A stretch of DNA of 64,000 nt, from NCBI GenBank assembly GCA_034620365.1, contig JAQGEQ010000307.1:62001-126000 (forward strand), written 5' to 3'. Positions 46,540 through 57,839 of the stretch are shown one piece after another; position 1 is the stretch's first letter; the number at the start of each line of letters is the position of its first letter. The notes under the pieces are model-generated. The model made no database searches. It saw only the letters and a list, made by a program, of their open reading frames with translations, and had not been told where the DNA came from. The stretch comes from Pegea sp. RAD2-039 (Eukaryota > Chordata > Thaliacea > Salpida > Salpidae). Both the position numbers and the translations under genes were made by a program.

Positions 46540-46930
46540 TTTATCAACTATTGTTTTTTCTGCTGTAGTTGTAACAATCTATAAGGAGTTCACTATCATT
46601 CTTGGGGAAACGCTCAAAACTCTCACGTCTCCGTTTGTGATTGCTTCCATCCTGTTCTTCCTCGCAGCGAGAAAACTTTCGCTTCCTTATTGATCCTGTA
46701 GAGCTTGTTGTTTGGTCTTTCACCCTTGAGGTAGAATCTCTTCAGCTTTCCATTTTTAGCTTTTTTACTTTTTTATAACTAGAGCGTTAAGATGCTCTTT
46801 TATTAAGCTGAGTAGTACCAAAATACTCAGTTATGGTCTTGACAGTTATATCAGCCCTTCTCTTATTTCTTTTCCTTTGCGGCTGCTTCATAGATGACCC
46901 AATTTGAACATCACGATAGTAGCTGGATCC
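46540..46930 (-). mobile_element. LTR-element fragment (basic region)
   Basis: Minus-strand sequence parallels 12880-13240 with a Lys/Arg-rich KQPQRKRNKRRAD stretch and later FERFPKNDSELLIDCYNYSRK. No protease part is left. The plus-strand frame 46451-46693 is mostly antisense to this. Confidence 0.5.
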
Positions 46931-46969
46931 AAGTACTATTTACGCCGTTTAAGATAAAGCTTCCTGTAA

Positions 46970-47240
46970 TTAACGTACCGGTGACATCGGTTTATTAAAT
47001 TGTAATGTGTGTCGTCTGAGTTGATATAACTTGATGGAAGGACTAATGGAAAAGAAATCATCAAATTTGAAGTCAACTAAATTGTGGATAATTAAACAAA
47101 TAAGAATTTAATCGTTTTTAATCCGTCGAATTTTCAAAGTGTGTATATTGGAGAAATTGAAATAATGTTTAAAATTATCGTACTTAATATTAAGTTTCCT
47201 GCATAAATTTTGAATGTACTGATTAAGCTTTTTGATATCA
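46970..47240 (-). mobile_element. LINE family 1 ORF2 C-terminal fragment
   Basis: Matches 54190-54460 (for example gtcttctaagttgatataactt against gtcgtctgagttgatataactt). Truncated at both ends with stops. Confidence 0.7.
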
Positions 47241-47869
47241 CCCATGTTACCCATGCACTTATTTGAAACTTTAAATTTGCTTCACAGTGCATATACTGTA
47301 TTCCTGATCATTTTTATACCATTTATGCTATCTAAGCATACATCACAGGTTTTAGCTGCATTGGCATCTTTCTTTCAGGACTCTATCTCAACTGAAACAG
47401 TATAAAAACACCAAAAATATTAAAAAGACAAAGAATGAATGAAATATTTATAAGTTTTATCTAACAGAATATCACCTCTAACGTTTTTCAAATACAAAAC
47501 CTTAGTATCAAATAGTGATGATTATAATGTATCTTTATCAGTTTAATTTCGTAAAGTTAAAATGTAATTTTTTTCAAAATAGTTTAGTTGTTGATAAGAA
47601 ATATTTTGAGCGTCAGACTTGATCAGTTAGTTTCGATAAAATTTCCAAACATAAGACTAAACTAAGTTCTCTTTTAAATAATATCAAACCCAATATTTGT
47701 AGGAATATTAATAAAAATTAATTTCAAATCTTTGCTTAAACTTGACGATAAGCCATTGTTGAAAATTCTTTGAACTGTTAAAGCTAATAGAACTATCTAT
47801 AGACTCAAACAGTTTATTTGCAGCCAAATATTAGTGTCACAGAAAGAAATATTTCTATTAAATAAAACT
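47241..47869. other. Spacer with weak duplicon similarity
   Basis: No gene seen. 47700-47830 weakly repeats the sequence near 19130-19260. Confidence 0.35.
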
Positions 47870-48385
47870 TTTGAAACTTTTTATAGATCTTCACCACCTT
47901 ATAATTCCAATTCTTTGTAGAGAGCGCAGACACTTTGTTTGATTTAGGAGGATGGGTTTGTAAATTTTTAGATAAGGTCTATTAATTCTCTATGAAAGAA
48001 AAGAAAGGCGGTGAATTTGATATGAAATGGTAACCACGATCGAGATAGATTTGACAAAGCAAGAAGAGAGCTTTGTACATTCAGTTAAGATAAAGAAATG
48101 TTAATTAAACGTTTTTGTACTTAATCTAGTCAACAAACAAGATGATGTGTAAATAATATTAAACTGCTGGAGGCTAACCCGATATCCGCTATCCCGATGA
48201 TAAGCTTTATATAAAAAGTCATCATCATTTCAATATACAAACAAACTAACATCATCTACTGATATCTGAGTCTATAGACGGCTCTATTAGCTAAGACAGT
48301 TTAAAGAAAGTTTAAAATGACCTTTTGTCAAGTTTAAATAAAAATTCAAATTTATTATTAATTGGAGATCCAAGATAAATCAGAC
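47870..48385 (+). repeat. Mobile-element debris and TATA-containing block, copy D
   Basis: 47870-48120 parallels 13490-13700 and 41880-42110. 48130-48385 is the conserved block, with TATATAAAA at 48208-48216. Confidence 0.45.
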
Positions 48386-48388
48386 TGG

Positions 48389-48481
48389 ATGTATACTAAG
48401 AAAATAGTAAAGATAATTAAAAAGAATCTTGTTGACATAGAAAGTTGCAATAAAAGTAAATTTCTTAAAAGGACAGTTTAG
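48389..48481 (+). CDS. Conserved 30-codon ORF, copy D
   Basis: Frame begins MYTKKIVKI, otherwise as in the other copies and without indel. Convergent with unit D. Confidence 0.4.
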   Translation: MYTKKIVKIIKKNLVDIESCNKSKFLKRTV

Positions 48482-48689
48482 GAAGTAACTAAATGATTCA
48501 ATAAAAAATAATTCAATTTTTTAAAACTGTTTGTTTATTGATAATTTGGTTTTATTAATTACAATTCTTTCAACTAATAACTTTTCAAATATTCAAATTG
48601 ACATCACAACAAATCGAGTAAACCAAACTTTTATTAAAACAACAAAATTAAACAATTTTAACAAATAAACAAAAAGTTGAACAAATGAA

Positions 48690-51245
48690 AGTTTGATAAA
48701 ATCAGTCGTGAGCTCATAGATAATTTTTTAAACGAGAAGGACACATAAACCCTTTTTACAAACGCTAAATGATGTTGAACAAAACTTCTAATAAAACAAC
48801 TTCTCGCTTGTGTGGACTCGTTTGTGTCTTGCAAGATTACATGATTCACCAAATGACTTTCCACATTGATTACAAACAAAAGCTTTTTGCTTCTCGTGAG
48901 TAGTACGGGTATGTCTTTGTTTGCTACTTTTCCGACTAAAAGATTTTTCGCAAATCTCACATTGATAAGTCTCCTTTAAGTGAACTGCCTCATTATGTTG
49001 GTTGAGATTGCCTTTTTGTCCAAAGCTTTTTCCACACAAGCCACAAACAAATTCTTTTACTTTACTGTGGGTTACTTGGTGTCGTTTGAGTTGACTCTTA
49101 TTATCAGTAGAGTAGTCACAGAGATTGCAAGGATATTTTTTATCAGTTGGATGTTTTCTCTTAAGATGAAATTCAAAAACTTTCTTTTCAGCAAAAACTT
49201 CTTCACAAAACTCGCAACGATAAAGATCAGCTGCAAAAAAATTGTTTCATTACAAAATTGATTTTATTCTAGTACTAGAAACATTAATAAGATATATTTT
49301 TATACAAATAATTGAACAAAAGTTTAATTTACTTTTTTTGAGTAATTCAGGATTATTCTTCAGCTTATTTATTTCTTTCTGAGGATTTTTAGCTGGAAAA
49401 AGTTACTTGTAGTTATTCATAAGATTGTCTTTGTGACTAATTAGATTAGTTAAGTTTTTCGATTGTTTAATTAAAGTAATTCTTAAATAATTTAATATTA
49501 TTTTACTAAATAAATATCTTCTAACTTTTGTTTTCATCTTTTGGGACATCTTCTAAATCTTCATATTCATTATCAAGAATATTTTCAAGCATTTCTTCAT
49601 TATCATCTGCAGTATCCTCATTGTCATCTTTATCACCATCACCAAGAACTTTCTTCATTTGATCTTCATCATCAAAACCATCCAGAGCATTTTCAATGTG
49701 ATCTTCATTTCCATTTTCAAAATCGCAATCATTAACGTCATTTAGGTCTTCATCATCAAGAACATTTCCATCCAAATTTTCATAATCATCACTTTCAACA
49801 ACATCTTCAACTGAATCTTTATCAACAGAATCATCATCCAATTTATTTTGGTTATTACTTTTATTAGTCAAATGAAGTTGTTTTTGAAAGGCTTCAGGAC
49901 ATTCTATAACGATAAGATCAATTAAAAACCCTAGTTGCTAGTTCTATTGGTCATGTTAAGGGTTTTAGTGCTATTCCTGATCAAAACAGATCACTATTAT
50001 ATAATAAAAAATATTTTATATGATAATAAAATATTATCTATAATGTACATGGGTTACTGTTGGTAATAAATATTTTCTTATTTGTGATTACTTATAACAC
50101 TAGAAACATTATAACTTTAGTTTAGAAGTTGTACTTAGAACAGTTTTACTTTCCAACTTTCTTCTTTTAATCTTTGGTTGATTGAAACAGCTTTCACATC
50201 CACCACAATCTTCACCGTCAGTTTTTGATCCTTTGAAATCAAATTTCTTGTTTAAATTTAAATATTTTGTAGAAAATGAACTTTTATCACAATTTCTTGG
50301 TCAAGTAATAATATTAACAGTCATTAGATTATTAAAAGTTTGAAATTATAAAAAAACCAGTTTAATAAAAGATTTATCAAACACTTTAACAATATTAGTT
50401 CAAAGGTTTGCTCAGTTCATTATATTAAACTATCAGCATTAAAATAACTTAGTTATAAAACCAAATACCAAAAACATAAACAGACAATAAAATCATATAT
50501 TATAACATCATAAGATCATTTAAAGTTGAAATTTACCTTCTTCAACCAATAATCTAGAGGAATTGAAATCTTCTTGTTGTTTAAGCTGAAAATAAATTGG
50601 ATTTTCTATTAGTTCTGCCTTAAAAAGCTATAAAGCAAATAAGAATCCCAGTAAAATTATACTATCTAGATTATTTGTTTATAAGAGATTATAAACAGAT
50701 TAGTAAAAATAATAATTAAATAATCTATCAAATTATTATTGTTATATGTAAAAACAACTAACATTTTGACAATAAACATAAATAAACAAAATAATGATAC
50801 TTACAAAGGTTTCAGATGAAGATACAGTGTTTATATCTCCCCCTTGACTTGTAGAAGCACCAGATTCTTCAGATGGCATATCAGAGATGTTATTATCATC
50901 ATGTGAAGCAATTGTCAATAAACCATCTCCATTATTTTGTCTTTTTTTATCATAATGTTGTACAATTTTATACTTTGCATATTCTATTTCTAAAGGACTC
51001 CAACTTATTTTATTCTGAAGCCTTTTCATGTTAAACCAACGCTGAATGTATTTATATGAAAGGCCAGATTTTTCAGAGAATTTAATTAGTTGATCTTCTG
51101 GTGGATAAGGGAAAGCACAAAAAACTTTCAACAATTCCAACTCAGTAGTGGGAGGAATAAAATTATCTGCAGGAGTTTCATCAGCTACAGCATAATTATT
51201 CTCTTCTAACCACAAATCAACTGTATTAGCTTGATAAATTTCCAT
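48690..51245 (-). pseudogene. Unit D: homeodomain-acidic-zinc-finger gene, disrupted
   Basis: Exons 1-3 (50805-51245, 50537-50627, 50116-50230) are open with good splice sites; the homeodomain core is WFNMKR. In exon 4 (about 49526-49983) a CAG codon after the SN pair of the TNRTSN stretch is TAG. Exon 5 is 49333-49392. In the finger exon (starting at 49230) fingers 1-5 are complete, then TAG at 48788-48790 and a deletion plus frameshift remove fingers 6 and 7. A truncated homeodomain-only protein of about 220-230 residues could still be made. Head-to-head with unit E. Confidence 0.78.
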
Positions 51246-53030
51246 TATTGTCAATTACTAAATCTGTTCATAAAAGAAATATTAATAAGCTTAACTTAAG
51301 TTTAATTGAAAAAGAAAGGTTTCATATAAAACTCAAATTGTTTAATTTTTAGTTTAGTTTATCAATGTAAATATAAAAATGCATAAAAATATCTCTAAAA
51401 AGCTTCAATATAGTATAATTGAAAAAGGAAATTTGTTCTATGTAGCTTATATAAACAATTTAAAATATTTAATTTATATTTATGTTAATTAATGTACATT
51501 TAATTATAAAAATGCATTAAAATATCAATAAAAAGCTTCAAAATAGTAATAATTATTTTTAAATCATGCTAAAGACAATGAAAATAAAAATTACTGCAAT
51601 AAACATTTATTATGAAAAGTTAAAACACTCTTTGTTAATAAATATCATGCAAGACTGATTTTAATGATTAAGAAAACAATTAATATTATTTGATATTAAA
51701 TTTATAAAATTTAAGAAATAAAGTATGATGAAATTTTCTGTAAGAAAGAAGCAAAATAATTTACTAGAAATAGAATAAAATAATCTATTAAAACTTTAAA
51801 TATTCAAAATAAAAATGAATCTTTAATTCATTTATAAATAAATGAAAAGTACCACTCTTACAACAAATATAAAGTATAAAATTGAATACATTCTGCTATA
51901 AACAAGATAAAATAATTATTTATCTTAACTTAACATAATTAGAATAATAAGTTTTATTAAAAAGAAAATAAATATTTGAATAATAAACAGGACTAAAAAA
52001 ATAGTTAGTCTAAAATTATGAAAAGTAATAATATAAGTAATTCCTTGTTTATTTAACTATTTTTTAATTTATTTCTAATAAAGCAAAATAAATTAATAAA
52101 ATAAATAGAAATTTAGATAATCAGTTCCAGAATAGTACCATTGCTATAAATTTACATTTTATTGAAGTTATTATATCTAGTTATATATTTAAGTAGATTT
52201 AATTATATATTTAGAGAATTTATATCTATAACCAACTTTAAAAAATAATAATTCATTTTTTGATATTCTAAAAAATATAAAACATTAAAAGTTGAAAAGA
52301 AATTATAAATTTTATTTAATCAAATAGTATAAGAATAACATTTCTATTAAACATATAAAAATAAGATTAATTTAAGTCTTAATCGAATAATTTTACTTTA
52401 TAAATATTTATTAAGAATCAAAATCATAAAAATTCAAAACTTTAAATTAATTTAAAGCAAATTTATGCAGAAAATTAAAATATCAAATCTAGTTAATAAT
52501 AAATATAAAATAATTCTTAACTTATTACATTAAACATTTAAATATTAAACTTTAAAACTACTTAGTAAAACAGCAAATCTAAAATAAGAAATAGAAACTG
52601 ATTTAAACATTTATAATATATAACGAAATTTATTTAATAAAAGGATAAACAAATACAACTAAATTCAAAATCTTTAATATCTTCAGATACTTCCTTTACA
52701 AAATAAAATTTGTTTTCTTCATAAATATAATATTTTTTGCAAAACCAGAATACTTAGTGTTCATTTTTACAAATTAAACCATAATTCAAATTGACTTCAA
52801 CCTATCTCACTGGTTTTGTATCATTTGTTTACGTCGAATTTGAAATTGGTGACATGACAATTATGGCGTTTTAATGTCTAGAAACGGTTTAGTTTTAAAA
52901 CTATCTTGAAATTTGAACCTGAAAACCTTTTTAGAGAGCTGTTTAACTCTTTTTTTGACTATTTACTTCAGAATTATTTTAGAAGAAGCTAATTTAATCA
53001 AATAAGCTTTAAAGTTGTACGATCAAATCC
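51246..53030 (-). repeat. 5' flank of unit D
   Basis: Same duplicated AT-rich segment as 24689-28200 and 39480-41230. A third copy of the exon-like island near 27853-27918 is seen at about 52665-52735, with a mutated acceptor. Confidence 0.6.
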
Positions 53031-53872
53031 CACATTTTTAAAACCATCAAGAACATAAGAAATATTGGAAAACATCGACTAGTCTACTTCCAAGATCAAG
53101 ATCTGCCGGTTTTTAAAGGAATTTGTGAGATTTAATGATACACCTTTAAACGATCTTGCTCTAGTGATAGTAGTCAACCTAAAATTGTAACCTGAAAGGT
53201 TAGGCAAAGACCAGGTTAAGGTCAAATCAATTAGGAAAATAAAAGTAAAAAGGGTAGTCAGTGGAATTTTTAGATAAACGAAGTTTTACTTTAATTAAGT
53301 GATATAAGTGTTTGTAAATATAATTGAAATGAATAAGACATGCCGAATAATTCTACACAGTCGCAAAACTACAACTCTAATTCAATAACATTAATTATTA
53401 ACCATTTATTTTTTTATATTTAATGGAAATTTTATTCTTAAACTAATTTATTAAATTAAATTTATGATTTCTTTTAAACTTTTAATGTTTTATATTTTTT
53501 GGAATATCAAAAAATGAAATATTATTTATTAAAGTTGGTTATAAATATAATAAAAAATTCTAAATATTTACTTAAATTTACTTAAATATATAACTAGACA
53601 TCATAACTTTCATAAAATGTAAATTTATAGCAATGGTACTATTTTGAAACTGATTATGTGAATTTCTAATTATTTTATTAATTTATTTTGATTTATTAGA
53701 AATACTTAAATAACCAAGGAATTCCTTATATTATTACTTTTTATAATTTTGACTAACTATTTTTCCTAGTCCTGTTTATTATTCAAATATTTATTTTCTT
53801 TTTAATAAAACTTATTATTCTAATTATGTTAAGTTGAGATAAACAACTATTTTATTTATTTGTTTATCTATT
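53031..53872 (+). repeat. Inverted 5' flank belonging to unit E
   Basis: 53040-53350 is the reverse complement of 28730-28990, and 53390-53870 the reverse complement of about 27080-27500 and 52000-52400. The switch of orientation at about 53020 is the centre of the D/E inverted pair. The flank is interrupted at 53873 by the tail of a LINE. Confidence 0.65.
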
Positions 53873-56190
53873 ACAATAAATGCGAAGGAGGATGCCTAAA
53901 GGGAGCACCTCTCGCTAACACACATTTCACAAATTAGATCTATTTGACGTGTAAACGAAAAAGCATATGACAATGAAGAATTGCACATAATCATAATATT
54001 GTAAAAGAGAAAAATTCACAGTTTAGAAACGGCAATGTTGGCGATATTATAACAATTCAGCTTTTTCTTGAACAACACAAGTGATTTTGACATGACAATC
54101 TCTGATGGCAAATTGTTCCATGAACTGATTGTGCGGTATAAGAAAAAACTTAATCTGGTTAACGTAGCTGGTGGAGTGGGCTTATTAAGATGTAATTTAT
54201 GTCTTCTAAGTTGATATAACTTGAGGGAGGGACTAATGGAGAAAAAGTCATCAAACTGAAGATCAATTAGGTTGTGAATAATTTTAAAAATCAGAATAAG
54301 GTCGTATTTAATTCTTCGGATTTCCAAAGTATCTAGATTGAAGAAGCTGAGACGATGCTTATAACTCTCGTATTTGATATTAAGTTTCCTGCAAACCAAT
54401 CTCGTAAATGTTGCCTGAACAGATTCGATTTTTCAGATATCACCAACTTGATATTGCATCCTTGCACTGACATTGTATTCAAGAATAGGGCGTATGTACA
54501 GTTTGAAAAGGTTGACGAAAAACCATGGATCTCTAGAATTAAAAGTCTTTATGATGAGGTGGACAAGCATGATAGATTTTCCAAAGATTCTGGAAACATA
54601 ACTGTGCCATTTGAAGTCAGATGTCAGAGTAATGCCGAGGTCTATGACTGAGGATACTCGTTCAAGAATAGATCCATTGATGTAGTATTGGTTGCTGAAG
54701 TTGGCAGCTGGCTTACGGGAGAATGTTATAACTTTAGACTTTGTTGGCTGGATTTTAAGTTGCCAATTCGCAGACCAGTTTTTTACAATGTTTAGTGCAG
54801 TTTAGAGTTTTGAGTGAGAACCAGATAATAGCTTGATGTCATCTGCATACACAAACACACTGACATTGTCTACTGTTATTAGTCTTCTGATGAGGTCTTC
54901 AATGAAAATCAAAAAGAGAAGTGGACCCAGAACGGAACCCTGAGGAACGCCGCTGGTGACTTTACTAGGAGTAGATAAAGATCTTTATGCACGGGTTTGT
55001 TGGGTTCTACCTGATAAGAAATCTTCAATCCATTTTAAGATAGAGTTGCTGATTTTTTATGTTTTTCAATACAGTAATGAGCTTGTTGTGTGGAACAGAA
55101 TCAAAAGCTTTAGAAAAATCAAGGTATATGATGTCACATGGAGTCTTACTTTCGTAATGAGCTGTAAGCTTATTGAAAAAAGTGAGATGTTGAGTCAAAG
55201 AAGATCTTTGCTTAACAAAGCCATGCTGGACATCAAATATTAGATGATGCTCCGTCAAATGGCTAGTTATATGGTTGTGAATGATATGTTCTTGAGTTCT
55301 GCAGATAACCAAAGTCAGCGAAACTGGTCTGTAGTTAAGTGCAGTGTTTCTGGGACCCTTCTTATAAGTTGGAGTAATAATAGCATTCTTCCAAATTTGT
55401 GGAGGTCTTCCCCGCTTAAGAGTCATGTTAAAGAGTAGCGATAAGAGTAGCGCTAAAGAAGAAGTACTTTTTCTTAAAAGCAAAGCTGGGATTTGATCTG
55501 GGGTGTTGGAAACTGTTGATTTTAGAGAAAAAATAGCCTTAGATACTATATCAACTGTCATGTCTAGATCTACCATCTCAGAGATATTTGAATGGATATT
55601 GGAGTAGGAAATAGTAGGAGTATTGCCATCATCGGTTATAAAAACCTTTTCAAATTGTTTGTTTAGCAATTCAGCTTTATTCTTTGGTTCCATCACCAGA
55701 TGATTGGCGTTATCAAGCAAGGGAGGTAGATTAAATCTCGCCTTAAGCTTGTGATTAATGAAGTCAAAAACGTTTTCTTGCTAGGTGAAGATAAGATTGC
55801 ACTTTCTTTTCCTAAATAGAAGCTATAAACTGATTTTTTGTAGACTAGACAAAGATCTTTGTATAGAGGTTTGATGGAAGGATCTGCTTTAGTTTGTTTG
55901 TATAAGAGGTTTTTCAAATGCTGTAAATTCCTTAAATATCTTGGCAAGTGTGGTTTTTTGTTGACTCTATATAAAGGTATGAATTTTATAATTGACTCAT
56001 TAACAATGTTACTAAACCTCGAGTAGATATCATTGATGTCTTCGGTAGAGTTGAAAACAGAAATCCAGTCAACACCTGATAAAAACTTGTTTATACTGTT
56101 ATAATTTCCACGATAAAAGTTCCGTATGCTTGAAGTTTTAACGTTAGTAAAAAAAGTTTGTTGGTGCTTGAGTTCAATTATATTTTGATC
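53873..56190 (-). mobile_element. LINE family 1 copy, 5'-truncated
   Basis: The best-preserved copy of this family. The tail is GCATTTATTGTAATAGATAAACAA (reverse complement of 53873-53897). ORF2 pieces on the minus strand: 55693-56244 (region between endonuclease and RT), 55025-55720 (RT with HGFVKQRSSLTQHLTF and DIIYLDFSKAFDSVPHNK), a VYADDIKLL box near 54855, and 54016-54399 (C-terminal domain ending ISSWNNLPSEIV ... IAVSKL). A few frameshifts separate the pieces, so it is inactive. It abuts exon 4 of unit E at about 56190, where the homeodomain exons of E should be. Confidence 0.85.
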
Positions 56191-56202
56191 TTTTTTGATC
56201 AG

Positions 56203-57579
56203 GAATAGCACTAAAACCCTTAACATGACCAATAGAACTAGCAACTAAGGGTTTTCAATTGATTATATCGTTACAGAATATCGTGGTGATATTCAAGAAC
56301 AACTTCATTTGACTAATAAAAGTAACAACCAAAATAAATTGGATGATGATTCTGTTGATAAAGATTCAGTTGAAGATGTTGTTGAAAGTGATGATTATGA
56401 AAATTTGGATGGAAATGTTCTTGATGATAAAGACCTAAATGACGTTAATGATTGCGGTTTTGAAAATGGAAATGAAGATCACATTGAAAATGCTCTGGAT
56501 GGTTTTGATGATGAAGATCACATCAAAAATGCTGTTGATGGTTGTGATGATGAAGATCAAATGAAGAATGTTCTTGATGATGGTGATAAACATGACAATG
56601 AGGATACTGCAGATGATAATGAAGAAATGCTTGAAAATGTTCTTGATAATGAATATGAAGATTTAGAAGATGCCCTAAAAGATGAAAACAAAAGTTAGAA
56701 GATATTCATTTAGTAAAATAATATTAAATTATTTAAGAATTACTTTAATTAAAAAACTGAAAAAGTTAACTAATCTAATTAGTCACAAAGACAATCTTAT
56801 GAATAACTACAAGTAACTTTTTCCAGCTAAAAGTCTTCAGAAAGAAATAAATAAAATGAATCAGAATCCTGAATTACTCAAAAGAAGTAAATTAAACTTT
56901 TTCAATTATTTGTATAAAATATTTCCCATTAATATTTCTACTACTAGAATAAAATCAGTTTTGTAATAAAACATTTTTTTGCAGCTGATCTTTATCACTG
57001 CGAGTTTTGTGAAGATATATTTTCTGAAAAGAAAGTTTTTGAATTTCATCTTAAAAAAAAACATCTATCCGATAAAAAGTATCCATGCAATCACTGTGAC
57101 TATTATGCTGATGTTGAAAGTCAACTCAAAAAACATAAATTGACTCACAGTAAACATAAAGCATTTGTTCGACGCTTGTTTGGAAAAAGTTTTCGACAAA
57201 AGGACGATTTCAACCAACATAATGAGGTAGTTCATCTAAAGCAGACATTTCAATGTGAGATTTGAGAAAAATCTTTTAGTCTAAAAAGTAGCAAACAAAG
57301 ATATATCCGTAATGCTCACGAGAAGCAAAAGGCTTTCGTCTGTAATGAATTTGGAAAGTCATTTGGGCGATCATGTATTCTCAAAGCACACAAACGAATC
57401 TACACAAGCGAGAACTTGTTTCATTGCAAGTTTTGCTCAACATCATTTTGCAACCATCTAATTTAAATCAACACGAAGTCATCAACCACACCAGAAACTT
57501 CCCTTATAACTGCAGCGTTTGTAAAAAGGGTTTTATATATCCTTTTTCTTTAAAAATTCATTTGAGAATTCACAGGTAA
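56203..57579 (+). pseudogene. Unit E: acidic and finger exons only, decayed
   Basis: The acidic exon 56203-56693 has a TAA at 56246-56248, at the same codon that is TAG in unit D; downstream, 56309-56698 is open with the extra 13-residue unit seen in C. Exon 5 is about 56828-56887. The finger exon from 56985 has finger 3 with lost Cys (RRLFGKSF), a stop in finger 4 (near 57263), a lost Cys in finger 5 and a frameshift in finger 6; 57373-57579 covers the end. Exons 1-3 are missing. The shared stop position suggests that D and E arose from one damaged ancestor, though TAG and TAA differ. Confidence 0.8.
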
Positions 57580-57839
57580 TTCTATCAAACTTTCATTTGT
57601 TTGATTTTTTATTTTTTGTTAAAATTGTTTTTTTGTTGTTTTAATAAAAGTTTAATTTAGTCGATTTGTTGTGATATCAATTTGAATATTTAAAAAAGTT
57701 TTTAGTTGAAAGAATTGTATTTATTAAAATCAAATGATCAATAAACAAGTAGTTTTAAATAATTAAATTAATTTTTATTGAATCATTTAGTTACTTGTTA
57801 AACTGTTCTTGACTGAGCCATCTCTAGTTTAATATCTTT
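57580..57839. other. Shared 3' flank, unit E
   Basis: Matches the other units' flank up to about 57810, where it joins LTR-element sequence at the inner edge of the right inverted-repeat arm. The small ORF is absent here. Confidence 0.5.

Noticed and set aside
54355-55438. Several plus-strand frames across 54355-55438
   Set aside because: Antisense of LINE reverse transcriptase; no splice sites or domains.
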